Shown piece after piece: positions 38,210 to 46,378 of a stretch of DNA of 64,000 bases. A program made the position numbers and the translations under genes. The notes beneath the pieces were generated by a model. The model was not told the origin of the DNA. It saw nothing but the letters and a program-made list of their open reading frames with translations, and searched no databases. Each line of letters opens with the position of its first letter. Within the stretch, counting starts at the first letter, position 1. Origin of the DNA: Clostridiales bacterium (GTDB taxonomy: Bacteria; Bacillota; Clostridia; Oscillospirales; Acutalibacteraceae); assembly GCA_012840445.1 (NCBI GenBank), contig DULI01000002.1, positions 1 through 64,000 of the forward strand, read 5' to 3'.

Positions 38210-38221
38210 AAATCAACCTCC

Positions 38222-38241
38222 TTTGTTGCACCTGCAACTAA
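38222..38241. promoter_or_regulatory. Palindromic operator, probable Crp/Fnr site
   Basis: TTTGTTGCA-CC-TGCAACTAA, a near-perfect 20-base palindrome. Its centre (38231.5) lies 41.5 bases upstream of the start site expected for the rightward promoter, the classic class II activator position. For the leftward promoter it falls within about +6 to +25, which would allow autorepression. Confidence 0.55.
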
Positions 38242-38253
38242 CTTTTTAAGATT

Positions 38254-38282
38254 ATTATATTATAATCATATCGCAAAGTAAA
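38254..38282 (-). promoter_or_regulatory. Promoter of the Crp/Fnr regulator gene
   Basis: On the minus strand TTTACT (38282-38277), 17 bases, TATAAT (38259-38254). Confidence 0.55.
38261..38266 (+). promoter_or_regulatory. -10 element of the ferredoxin-like gene
   Basis: Perfect TATAAT without a recognisable -35 (CTAACT at the right spacing). This fits an activator-dependent promoter with the palindrome taking the place of the -35. Confidence 0.5.
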
Positions 38283-38300
38283 TTTATTTCGGAGGTCAAT

Positions 38301-38996
38301 ATGATTAGACAGATTATTAAGATAGACGAGGAAAAATGCAACGGCTGTGGCCTTTGCGTCACTGCCTGCCACGAAGGCGCAATCCAGATAGTAGACGGCA
38401 AGGCAAAACTAATCCGAGACGACTACTGCGACGGGCTTGGCAACTGCCTGCCGGTCTGCCCTGTAAACGCAATCTCCTTCGAAACCAGGGAAGCCGCCCC
38501 GTTTGATGAGCAGGCAGTTTTGGAAAATATGCAAAAACAAAATATGCATCAGCATCATGGCTGTCCGGGCATGGCTGTAAGGCAGATAAGCCACCCGAAT
38601 ACGGCGTCTCAAAACGCCTTCCCTCGCGACAGCCAGCTTAACCAATGGCCGGTTCAGATTAAACTGGTGCCCGTAAACGCGCCCTATTTTGATAACGCCA
38701 AGCTGCTGATAGCCGCCGACTGCACCGCCTTTGCATATGGGGATTTTCACAACAGATTTTTAAAAGACCACATTGTCCTTATAGGCTGCCCCAAACTTGA
38801 CGAGAGCGACTATTCCGAAAAACTTACCGAGATAATAAGGCACAACAATATTAAAAGCATAACCATTGTGCGAATGGAAGTGCCCTGCTGCGGCGGCATA
38901 GAAAACGCCGCCAAAATCGCGCTTAAAAACAGCGGGAAGTTTATTCCCTGGCAGGTTGTCACCATTTCAATCGACGGGCAGATAATTGACGAATAA
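38301..38996 (+). CDS. Iron-sulfur (2x[4Fe-4S] ferredoxin) protein with C-terminal Cys domain
   Basis: 231 residues. The first 60 residues hold two ferredoxin motifs: CNGCGLCVTACHEG and a second reading CDGLGNCLPVCP, where the third position is spaced unusually. A His-rich link (MHQHHGCPG) near residue 85 leads to a domain with VLIGCPKLDESDYSEKL and VRMEVPCCGGIENA, recalling the ferredoxin-like proteins found next to Crp/Fnr regulators and hybrid cluster protein in clostridia. No hcp gene is present here. GGAGG precedes the ATG. Redox or metal-stress role is inferred from the regulator next door. Confidence 0.85.
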   Translation: MIRQIIKIDEEKCNGCGLCVTACHEGAIQIVDGKAKLIRDDYCDGLGNCLPVCPVNAISFETREAAPFDEQAVLENMQKQNMHQHHGCPGMAVRQISHPNTASQNAFPRDSQLNQWPVQIKLVPVNAPYFDNAKLLIAADCTAFAYGDFHNRFLKDHIVLIGCPKLDESDYSEKLTEIIRHNNIKSITIVRMEVPCCGGIENAAKIALKNSGKFIPWQVVTISIDGQIIDE

Positions 38997-38999
38997 ATT

Positions 39000-39033
39000 A
39001 AACGCCGTTTTAGCCAAAGCTAAAACGGCGTTT
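39000..39033. terminator. Bidirectional terminator between the ferredoxin-like gene and galE
   Basis: A 15-base perfect stem, AAACGCCGTTTTAGC (39000-39014) and GCTAAAACGGCGTTT (39019-39033), with T-rich flanks on both strands. Confidence 0.9.
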
Positions 39034-39035
39034 GT

Positions 39036-40049
39036 TTATTCGGCATATCCTAAAGGATTATTCTTCTGCCAGCGCCATGTGTCGGCACACATGTCTTCAA
39101 TTGTTAGTTCGGCATGCCATCCAAGTACTTTCTTTGCTTTGCTGACATCGGCGTAGACTATCGCTGCGTCGCCCGGGCGGCGTCCGACAATTTTGTAAGG
39201 TATTTTAACACCCGTTACCTTTTCAAAGGCGGCCACCAGTTCAAGCACGCTACAGCCGCGCCCGGTACCGAGATTTACAGCATCGCAGCCGGTATTTTTA
39301 AGCACCCACTCTACCGCCTTAACATGTCCTTTGGCAAGGTCCACCACATGAATATAGTCCCTGACACCTGTACCATCGGGCGTGTCATAATCATTTCCGA
39401 AAACCGAAAGCTCGGGCAGTCTTCCGACCGCGACCTGGGCAATATAAGGCATCAGGTTGTTCGGAATACCCTTGGGATCTTCGCCAATCAGCCCGGTTTT
39501 GTGAGCACCTATAGGATTGAAATATCTTAAAATTGAGATTGACCATCCGTTATCGCTGTTATATATATCCCTCAAAATCTCTTCTATAAACAGCTTGGTC
39601 CTGCCATACGGGTTAATCGCCCCCAACGACATATCTTCAGTAAGCGGCATTTTGTCAGTAATTCCGTAAACGGTTGCAGAGGAACTGAACACTATTTTTT
39701 TGACATTAAACTCCTTCATTACCTCGCAAAGAGTGATTGTGCCGCTAATGTTATTGTCATAATAATCCAAAGGGATTTTTACCGATTCGCCAACCGCCTT
39801 AAGCCCCGCAAAATGGACCACAGCTTCAATTTCATGTTGGCTGAATATTTCGCGCAGTGCTTCCTTATCGCGAATATCGGCCTTTATAAATTCTACAGGT
39901 TTTCCGGTGATTTTCTCTACGCGTTTCAGACTTTCTTGTTTGCTGTTATAGAGGTTGTCCACAACAACTATATCAAACCCTGCATCTAACAGTTCGACGC
40001 AGGTATGGCTGCCTATATATCCGGCACCTCCGGTTACTAATACCGCCAC
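39036..40049 (-). CDS. galE: UDP-glucose 4-epimerase
   Basis: 337 residues, short-chain dehydrogenase fold. NAD-binding GGAGYIGSHTC at residues 7-17, catalytic SSATVYG Ser/Thr and YGRTK Tyr-Lys (near 147-151), and LRYFNPIGAH are the GalE hallmarks. Interconverts UDP-glucose and UDP-galactose for the Leloir pathway and surface polysaccharides. It stands alone, divergent from purB. Confidence 0.96.
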   Translation of the reverse strand: MAVLVTGGAGYIGSHTCVELLDAGFDIVVVDNLYNSKQESLKRVEKITGKPVEFIKADIRDKEALREIFSQHEIEAVVHFAGLKAVGESVKIPLDYYDNNISGTITLCEVMKEFNVKKIVFSSSATVYGITDKMPLTEDMSLGAINPYGRTKLFIEEILRDIYNSDNGWSISILRYFNPIGAHKTGLIGEDPKGIPNNLMPYIAQVAVGRLPELSVFGNDYDTPDGTGVRDYIHVVDLAKGHVKAVEWVLKNTGCDAVNLGTGRGCSVLELVAAFEKVTGVKIPYKIVGRRPGDAAIVYADVSKAKKVLGWHAELTIEDMCADTWRWQKNNPLGYAE

Positions 40050-40078
40050 TTGCCATCACTATCCTTTCTTTCCTGTTT

Positions 40079-40108
40079 ATTATAATCACCCAATTCAAAT
40101 TATGTCAA
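40079..40108 (-). promoter_or_regulatory. Promoter of galE
   Basis: On the minus strand a perfect TTGACA (40108-40103), 18 bases, and a perfect TATAAT (40084-40079). Confidence 0.7.
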
Positions 40109-40129
40109 TACAAGAAATTGGGGTGATTA
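40082..40129. repeat. Inverted repeat in the galE-purB intergenic region
   Basis: ATAATCACCCAATT (40082-40095) and AATTGGGGTGATTAT (40115-40129) are complementary apart from one extra base. The left arm overlaps the galE -10 region. Possible operator or cruciform; no regulator is suggested by the sequence. Confidence 0.5.
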
Positions 40130-40159
40130 TAGACTAAATCACGGAAAATATGTTATAAT
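40130..40159 (+). promoter_or_regulatory. Possible promoter of purB
   Basis: TAGACT (40130-40135), 18 bases, perfect TATAAT (40154-40159). Confidence 0.4.
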
Positions 40160-40225
40160 GGTTTAAAATTTTACAATTATGTTTGTATAAAAACAAGATA
40201 AAATAAGTGAATGGAGCGAGAATTT

Positions 40226-41656
40226 GTGAAAGATACCTATCAAAATCCGCTTTGCGAGAGATATGCAAGCCAGGAAATGAAATACCTTTTTTCCCCGGAC
40301 AAAAAGTTTACTACCTGGCGCAAACTATGGGTGGCACTTGCAGAGGCTGAAAAGGAACTTGGGCTTCCTATAACCGACGAACAAATAGAAGAGCTTAAAG
40401 CCCACATTAATGATATAAACTACGAAGACGCAAACAGAAAAGAAAAAGAAGTGCGCCACGACGTTATGGCACATGTTTATGCATACGGGTTGCAGTGCCC
40501 AAAAGCAAAAGGCATAATTCACCTTGGCGCCACCTCATGCTATGTGGGGGACAATACAGATATTATTTTAATGACCGAGGGGCTAAAATTCATAAAAAAT
40601 AAACTTGTTTACCTGATTAGCATACTTGCAAAGTTTGCGGATAGATACAAATCTCTACCCACGCTTGCCTTTACCCATTTTCAGCCCGCGCAGCCGACAA
40701 CTGTGGGCAAGCGCGCCTGTTTGTGGCTGTATGATTTGGTGCTCGATTTGGAACAGCTTGACCACCAGATTTCCAACATGCGCCTTTTAGGCTCTAAAGG
40801 GACAACCGGCACGCAGGCAAGCTTTATGGAGCTCTTTGAGGGCGACCATGAAAAGGTAAAAAAACTCGATAAACTAATAGCCCAAAAAATGGGCTTTTCC
40901 GACACCGTTCCGGTCTCGGGCCAGACCTACTCCCGCAAGATTGACAGCTTTGTGCTGTCGGTCCTGTCGGGCATTGCGCAAAGCGCAATGAAATTCTCCA
41001 ATGATTTGCGTTTGCTTCAGCATCTTAAAGAAGTCGAGGAACCCTTTGAGAAAAACCAAATCGGCTCTTCGGCAATGGCATACAAGCGCAACCCCATGCG
41101 CTGCGAGCGGATTTCCTCGCTGGCAAGACATGTAATAATAAATTCATTAAACCCCGCCATTACAGCCGCTACACAGTGGTTCGAGCGCACACTGGACGAT
41201 TCGGCCAATAAACGTATAAGTATACCTGAAGCCTTTTTGGCGGTTGACGCTATACTTAACCTTTACATTAATGTCGCCGACGGCCTTGTGGTATATGAAA
41301 AGGTAATTAAGCAGCATCTTATTAGGGAACTGCCCTTTATGGCTACCGAAAACATAATGATGCAGGCGGTAAAAAAAGGCGGGGACCGCCAGGAGCTTCA
41401 CGAGGCTATAAGGGTCCATTCCATGGCAGCGGCAAAATCTATAAAGGAAGAGGGCCGTGAAAACGACCTAATCGACCGTATAGCAAGCGACCCGATTTTC
41501 GGAATGACCAAAGAAGAAATCATGGAAATATTAAGACCCGAAAACTTTATTGGCCGTGCTGACCGGCAGGTGGAAGAATTTTTGAATGAGGTTATAAATC
41601 CGATTTTAGCGGAAAACGAAAATGTTAAAGAAGTATCGGCAGAGGTAAGTGTATAA
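40226..41656 (+). CDS. purB: Adenylosuccinate lyase
   Basis: 476 residues from GTG at 40226 ([15 protein letters not shown], the common opening), nine bases after GGAG; ATG at 40211 lies on the ribosome site. The fumarase/aspartase superfamily signature [15 protein letters not shown] is near residues 280-294, and [10 protein letters not shown] and [14 protein letters not shown] give the other active-site strands. Catalyses two steps of purine synthesis (SAICAR to AICAR, adenylosuccinate to AMP). No other pur gene is adjacent. Confidence 0.95.
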   Translation: MKDTYQNPLCERYASQEMKYLFSPDKKFTTWRKLWVALAEAEKELGLPITDEQIEELKAHINDINYEDANRKEKEVRHDVMAHVYAYGLQCPKAKGIIHLGATSCYVGDNTDIILMTEGLKFIKNKLVYLISILAKFADRYKSLPTLAFTHFQPAQPTTVGKRACLWLYDLVLDLEQLDHQISNMRLLGSKGTTGTQASFMELFEGDHEKVKKLDKLIAQKMGFSDTVPVSGQTYSRKIDSFVLSVLSGIAQSAMKFSNDLRLLQHLKEVEEPFEKNQIGSSAMAYKRNPMRCERISSLARHVIINSLNPAITAATQWFERTLDDSANKRISIPEAFLAVDAILNLYINVADGLVVYEKVIKQHLIRELPFMATENIMMQAVKKGGDRQELHEAIRVHSMAAAKSIKEEGRENDLIDRIASDPIFGMTKEEIMEILRPENFIGRADRQVEEFLNEVINPILAENENVKEVSAEVSV

Positions 41657-41674
41657 ATTTTAAACAAAGCTGGA

Positions 41675-43717
41675 ATGCATATGATTACAAAAAAAGCGGC
41701 AACAACTCCCAGGACAGCAGTTCGAAAAACAACAACTGTAAGACGTGCCAGGAACGTGTTGATAACCAAGACAGCATTTTTCTACTTTTTCCCATTGTCT
41801 ATTCTTTATCTTGAATTAATTTTCCGGGCATTTACGATTGACAGGTTTTTTGATGTAGGGCTTGTTTACATCCTGTTATTCTCTTTTTCAGCAGGATTTT
41901 TCCTTACGGTACTCTCCACCTTTTTTGCCCCGAAAATCAACCGCAGGATTTGCATAGCGCTGCTGTCTGCAGTAACACTTATTTATATCATACAGCTTGT
42001 ATATACACAGGTTTTTGGTACCTTTTTGATTATTTATTCTTTTGCGGTCGGCGGTGATATTCTTCAGTTTCGCAAAACAATAATATCTGCCATTATTAAA
42101 AGAATTCCAGCTATTGCACTTACTATTATTCCGCTAATAATTTTTATCTACTTTGGGAAAGGAAAAATTGTATTTTTTAGAATCAGATCCTCCCAAAAAC
42201 TTTTTTTGGCTTTAATCGGTGTACTTATTCATTTAATTGCGGTATTTTTAATCACCATCAACAACTTTGGCACAATAAGCGCAAGGTTTCTGTATAGTGA
42301 GGAGTTTATCCCGGATGCATCGGTGGCGAAATTCGGGCTGCTTACAACCGAACGGCTGGATTTGACTCAGCTTCTGTTCAGCTCGCGGTATGATGATTTT
42401 GAGTTTGACCCCGGTCTTGTATCTTCGCAGGAACCCTCCTCAAGCGAAGAGCAAATCGAGACCCAGCAGCCACAGTATACCGACCAGGTAATGAACATTG
42501 ATTTTGAATCCTTAATCGCCAACGAAACCGACAGCGAACTGCTGCAAATGCACAATTATTTCAGCAACCAAACACCTACCAAAACCAACAGGTATACAGG
42601 CATGTTTAAAGGCAAAAACCTGGTATTTGTAACAGCCGAAGGCTTTTCGCCCTATGTAATTGACAAAGAGCTTACTCCGACGCTTTACAAAATGAAGTAC
42701 GAGGGGTTTAATTTTAAAAACTTTTACACCCCGATATGGGGAGTAAGCACGTCAGATGGGGAGTATGTGGCCTGCACCGGGCTGCTGCCCAAACCCGGTG
42801 TTTGGAGCTTTTCAAGGTCAAGCCAAAACTACCTTCCTTTCTGTATGGGCAACCAGTTTGCAAAACTGTCTGTCAAATCCTTTGCATATCACAACAATAC
42901 CTACACCTACTACGACCGGCACCTTTCCCACCCCAATATGGGCTATATATACAAGGGTCTCGGCAACGGGCTTGAGGTAACCAATACCTGGCCGCAGTCC
43001 GATGTGGAAATGATTGAGCTTTCCATGCCCGACTATATCAATTACGACAGATTTAATGTTTATTACATGACGGTCAGTGGTCACCTGCAATACACCTTTA
43101 AGGGCAATTACATCTCCTACAAAAACAGGGATTTGGTCTCCCATCTAAACTACTCCGACCATGTCAAGGCGTACCTTGCCTGCAATATAGAACTGGACCG
43201 CGCGATGGAAGTCCTTCTCAACAAACTGAACGAGCTTGGAAAGGCCGAAGACACGGTATTTGTAATCAGCCCCGACCATTACCCTTACGGGCTTACAAAA
43301 GAAGAGATAGACGAGCTTGCAGGCAAAAAGGTAGAGCAAAACTTCGAGCTTTACAAGGGCGAGCTGATAATTTACTGCCAGGGCATGCAGCCGGTAGAGA
43401 TTGAAAAGCCTGCCTCCAGCCTTGACATTATACCCACCATTTCCAACCTGTTCGGGCTCGAATACGATTCGCGCCTTTTAATGGGACAGGACATACTTTC
43501 GGACTCAAGCCCGCTGGTTATTTTCTCTAACCGCAGTTGGATTACCGATAAGGGCAAATTCTATGCCAAAACCGGAAAGTTCGAGGCATTTGAGGGACAG
43601 AGCATCGAGGACGGATATGTTAAACAAATAAGTAATATTGTCAACGGCAAATTTAAAATGTCGCAGAAAATCCTTGAAAGGGATTATTACAGGATCGTAT
43701 TCCAGCATATAAAATAA
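41675..43717 (+). CDS. LtaS-like phosphoglycerol transferase (sulfatase superfamily)
   Basis: 680 residues. A basic N-terminal tail, five membrane helices (about 30-205), a Ser/Gln-rich linker near 255-275, and an extracellular alkaline-phosphatase-like domain. LVFVTAEGFSPYVI supplies the first metal ligand, WGVSTSDGEYVACTG the nucleophilic Ser/Thr, and VISPDHYPYG the later Asp-His ligands. The family polymerises glycerol phosphate from phosphatidylglycerol onto lipoteichoic acid, or transfers it to other glycans. The nucleophile region differs from the canonical LtaS sequence, so a related polymer is possible. Two ATG codons (41675, 41681) are possible starts. Confidence 0.85.
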   Translation: MHMITKKAATTPRTAVRKTTTVRRARNVLITKTAFFYFFPLSILYLELIFRAFTIDRFFDVGLVYILLFSFSAGFFLTVLSTFFAPKINRRICIALLSAVTLIYIIQLVYTQVFGTFLIIYSFAVGGDILQFRKTIISAIIKRIPAIALTIIPLIIFIYFGKGKIVFFRIRSSQKLFLALIGVLIHLIAVFLITINNFGTISARFLYSEEFIPDASVAKFGLLTTERLDLTQLLFSSRYDDFEFDPGLVSSQEPSSSEEQIETQQPQYTDQVMNIDFESLIANETDSELLQMHNYFSNQTPTKTNRYTGMFKGKNLVFVTAEGFSPYVIDKELTPTLYKMKYEGFNFKNFYTPIWGVSTSDGEYVACTGLLPKPGVWSFSRSSQNYLPFCMGNQFAKLSVKSFAYHNNTYTYYDRHLSHPNMGYIYKGLGNGLEVTNTWPQSDVEMIELSMPDYINYDRFNVYYMTVSGHLQYTFKGNYISYKNRDLVSHLNYSDHVKAYLACNIELDRAMEVLLNKLNELGKAEDTVFVISPDHYPYGLTKEEIDELAGKKVEQNFELYKGELIIYCQGMQPVEIEKPASSLDIIPTISNLFGLEYDSRLLMGQDILSDSSPLVIFSNRSWITDKGKFYAKTGKFEAFEGQSIEDGYVKQISNIVNGKFKMSQKILERDYYRIVFQHIK

Positions 43718-43745
43718 AAACAGCAGGCAGTTGCCTGCTGTTTTT
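43716..43745. terminator. Bidirectional terminator between the LtaS-like and LiaF-like genes
   Basis: AAAAACAGCAGGCA and TGCCTGCTGTTTTT form a perfect stem with a two-base loop region and T-runs on both strands. Confidence 0.9.
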
Positions 43746-43748
43746 GGT

Positions 43749-44447
43749 TTATATTATATCCATTCCCGCAAAAATTATTGTTGACTTAATATACACTGTC
43801 GGACGGCCTTGCTGATTATTCCGCACCTTGTTTTCTATTCCCCCGAAAACCGGCACGCCTGTAACCATGACATTTACATTGTCAGGCAGGAAAATATCAA
43901 TTCCCCCGAATATTGCAGTGGCATTAATTACTATATCATTTTCTATCATTGCTCCGCGAAGGTCCAGCTCTACTCCGCCAAAAATCGCTGTGCAGTTTGC
44001 TCCGTTAAACTTTTCCCCCTCAAAGCGGCGCTCATATCCCCCGAATATCGCTGTATAGTTGGGAATTCCCGAAGTTTCTCCGATTTTGGGAATAACAACC
44101 GCAGGAAATCTTTTTGTATTAAACACAAGCTTTAATCCGATAAAAACTAAAATCACCGGAAATACCAGTTTACCGTAGGAAATATTTTTATCCAGAATTA
44201 ACTCTAACTGTTCACCTACAATGATAAGCACTCCTATTGTAAACGCAAGGGCGTTGCCAAAATGAATTCCGCTGTTAATAAAGCTTATAATAGAGGGAAT
44301 TATTATAAACAACGCCCACCAGCCGGGAAAAACATTTCCAATTTCATTTAAATCAATAAGATGTATCGCATCACACGCAAAAAGCACACCGGCGGCTATT
44401 AAAACCAAACCAATCAAAACATTCAAAGCGTTTTTTTTCCTATCCAT
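43749..44447 (-). CDS. LiaF-like membrane protein (cell-wall stress response family)
   Basis: 232 residues. Four hydrophobic segments (about 8-115) are followed by a soluble beta-helix-like domain of repeated TAIFGG motifs (NYTAIFGGYERR, NCTAIFGGVELD, NATAIFGGIDIF, VPVFGGIENK). This is the DUF5668 plus LiaF C-terminal arrangement. LiaF proteins restrain LiaS-type sensor kinases that answer cell-wall antibiotics, but no kinase or response regulator gene is in the window, so a local regulatory role is not shown. Confidence 0.85.
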   Translation of the reverse strand: MDRKKNALNVLIGLVLIAAGVLFACDAIHLIDLNEIGNVFPGWWALFIIIPSIISFINSGIHFGNALAFTIGVLIIVGEQLELILDKNISYGKLVFPVILVFIGLKLVFNTKRFPAVVIPKIGETSGIPNYTAIFGGYERRFEGEKFNGANCTAIFGGVELDLRGAMIENDIVINATAIFGGIDIFLPDNVNVMVTGVPVFGGIENKVRNNQQGRPTVYIKSTIIFAGMDII

Positions 44448-44535
44448 ATGGCACCACCTTTTTTATATTATAATAATTTCCAATTACCACTATATATTTA
44501 AATTATTGTTGAGACGATTTTATAAAATCAGGGAA

Positions 44536-44562
44536 AATAGTCAATACTATGCATTGACTATT
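44536..44562. repeat. Perfect inverted repeat overlapping the -35 of the small membrane gene
   Basis: AATAGTCAAT (44536-44545) and ATTGACTATT (44553-44562) are exact reverse complements, with a seven-base gap. The right arm contains the -35 hexamer, as an operator would. Confidence 0.6.
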
Positions 44563-44582
44563 TAATTTTTATTAGATATAAT
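44554..44582 (+). promoter_or_regulatory. Promoter of the 72-residue membrane protein gene
   Basis: TTGACT (44554-44559), 17 bases, perfect TATAAT (44577-44582). Confidence 0.7.
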
Positions 44583-44617
44583 GTAATCGAACATTTGTTC
44601 TTTATGCGGAGGGGCTT

Positions 44618-44836
44618 ATGTCAACATCTTTCATTTTTACAACTGTAATTGAAATCTTGGTAGGCGCATTTATCATCTGGGGTGTCCTGCATGAGGACGT
44701 GCTGATTGATATGGAAGACCGCCTGTTTCTTAAAATACGCAACTGTTTTAAAAAGCAGAATTTAAATTGCGTTGACACTGTATCCGATGATATTCAGATT
44801 CTGGGCACAGTTAAGAGGGACTCTAACTGCGCCTAA
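44618..44836 (+). CDS. Small membrane protein of unknown function
   Basis: 72 residues with one N-terminal membrane helix (about 5-25, VIEILVGAFIIWGVL) and a short cytoplasmic tail with charged and Cys residues. GGAGGGG lies just upstream of the ATG and a good promoter precedes it, so it is very likely expressed. Its end overlaps the convergent uxaC gene by 14 bases. I do not recognise a family. Confidence 0.7.
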   Translation: MSTSFIFTTVIEILVGAFIIWGVLHEDVLIDMEDRLFLKIRNCFKKQNLNCVDTVSDDIQILGTVKRDSNCA

Positions 44837-46238
44837 CTTTGAACCCGAAGTATCTTACGGTGTTATAGTAGCAGATATCTTGAACCAGCATTCCCAGCAG
44901 CTCGGCATCGTTTGGGAATTCGCCATTTTCCACCCACTCACCTATTAAATCGCACAATATCCTTCTGAAATACTCATGCCGTGTGTAAGACAGAAAACTT
45001 CGCGAATCGGTTAGCATTCCCACAAAGTTCCCAAGCAGCGACTGGGATGCAAGGCTTATCAAATGGTCACGCATTCCCTGCTTGGTATCGTTAAACCACC
45101 ATGCCGAACCATGCTGGATCTTGCCGGGTATCTCATCATTTTGGAAGCACCCGATTACACTGTCAATCAATGCGTTGTCGTTTGGGTTTAGCGAATATAG
45201 TATTGTTTTAGGCAATAATGAGGCTTGATTGAGTCTATTCATAAACTGGGTAAGGGGTCGGCTGTCAATGGATGGCCCCATGCAGTCAAAACCGGTGTCA
45301 GCACCAATTGTATCGAACATAACTCGGTTTGTATTCCTCACCGGTCCCATGTGAAGCTGCATTACCCAGTTTCTTTTTGCGTATTCTTCGCCCAAAAACA
45401 CCAAAATACAGGTCTTGTAAGCATCAATTTCTTCACGTGACAGTTCTCTTCCCTTTAGGCCTTTTTTGAAAATTTCATCGGCCTGTTCTTCCGAAATCGG
45501 AACATAAAAAGCGTATTCAATCGAATGGTCGCTGGCCACACAGCCTAACTCATAAAAGAAGTCCATCCGTTTTATTAATGCAGATTTAAGGTCACTTAAT
45601 GTTTCTATTTTTGTACCGGAAACAGCCGACAGCTTCATTATATAATCCGAAAAATCATCCGCTTCAATTTTTAAAATCCTGTCCGGCCGCCATGTGGGCA
45701 AAACTTCAACCTTAAAGCTTTGCTCCCGCATTAAAGCCAAATGATACTCCAAAGAATCGGCGGGATCATCTGTGGTGCAGATATGGGTTACATTTGAAGC
45801 TTCAATAATACCCCTTACACTCATGTTTTGCTCGGACAACCTGCGGTTGCAATGCTCCCATACCAAATCGGCAGTCTTGCTTGACAGGCAGCCGTCAAAG
45901 CCGAAATACCTCTTCAGCTCCAAATGTGACCAGTGGTAAAGCGGGTTTCCAATGCATTTGTCCATTACCGCGGCATAGGCGTCAAACTTCTCCTTGTCGC
46001 TGCCGCTTCCTGTTATTTTATCTTCAGGCGTGCCGTTCGAACGCATGGCACGCCATTTATAATGGTCTGCTTCGAGCCAGGCTTTGGTAATATTTTTAAA
46101 TCTTCTGTTTTCAAAGATTTCCTTTGGGTCGATATGGCAGTGGTAGTCGGCAATAGGCATCTGCTTCGCAAAATTGTGGTATAGGAATTTGGCGGTTTCT
46201 GTATTCAGTAAGAAATTCTCATCCATAAATGGTTTCAT
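44823..46238 (-). CDS. uxaC: Glucuronate isomerase
   Basis: 471 residues from ATG at 46238, eight bases after GGAGG; ATG at 46253 overlaps that site. The metal-dependent hydrolase-like barrel shows ADYHCHIDPKEI near the N-terminus, CTTDDPADSL, MQLHMGPVRNTN and TDSRSFLSYTRHEYFRRI at the C-terminus. Converts glucuronate to fructuronate and galacturonate to tagaturonate, the first step of hexuronate breakdown. It is divergent from eda-kdgK, which hold the last steps; the middle enzymes (uxuA/B, uxaA/B) are not in the window. Confidence 0.96.
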   Translation of the reverse strand: MKPFMDENFLLNTETAKFLYHNFAKQMPIADYHCHIDPKEIFENRRFKNITKAWLEADHYKWRAMRSNGTPEDKITGSGSDKEKFDAYAAVMDKCIGNPLYHWSHLELKRYFGFDGCLSSKTADLVWEHCNRRLSEQNMSVRGIIEASNVTHICTTDDPADSLEYHLALMREQSFKVEVLPTWRPDRILKIEADDFSDYIMKLSAVSGTKIETLSDLKSALIKRMDFFYELGCVASDHSIEYAFYVPISEEQADEIFKKGLKGRELSREEIDAYKTCILVFLGEEYAKRNWVMQLHMGPVRNTNRVMFDTIGADTGFDCMGPSIDSRPLTQFMNRLNQASLLPKTILYSLNPNDNALIDSVIGCFQNDEIPGKIQHGSAWWFNDTKQGMRDHLISLASQSLLGNFVGMLTDSRSFLSYTRHEYFRRILCDLIGEWVENGEFPNDAELLGMLVQDICYYNTVRYFGFKVRRS

Positions 46239-46268
46239 TTTCTTTTCCTCCATTTTTTAATCAATATA

Positions 46269-46297
46269 ATCATATTATCCAATTTAATTTAAGTCAA
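46269..46297 (-). promoter_or_regulatory. Promoter of uxaC
   Basis: On the minus strand TTGACT (46297-46292), 17 bases, TATGAT (46274-46269). Confidence 0.6.
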
Positions 46298-46320
46298 TCC
46301 AAATCTTGCATCTAAATTGA

Positions 46321-46349
46321 TTGACCGCAAAGGGCAAGAGTTTTATAAT
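46321..46349 (+). promoter_or_regulatory. Promoter of eda-kdgK
   Basis: TTGACC (46321-46326), 17 bases, perfect TATAAT (46344-46349). Confidence 0.7.
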
Positions 46350-46378
46350 ATATATAGTTACAAAAAGGAGTTCGGAGT

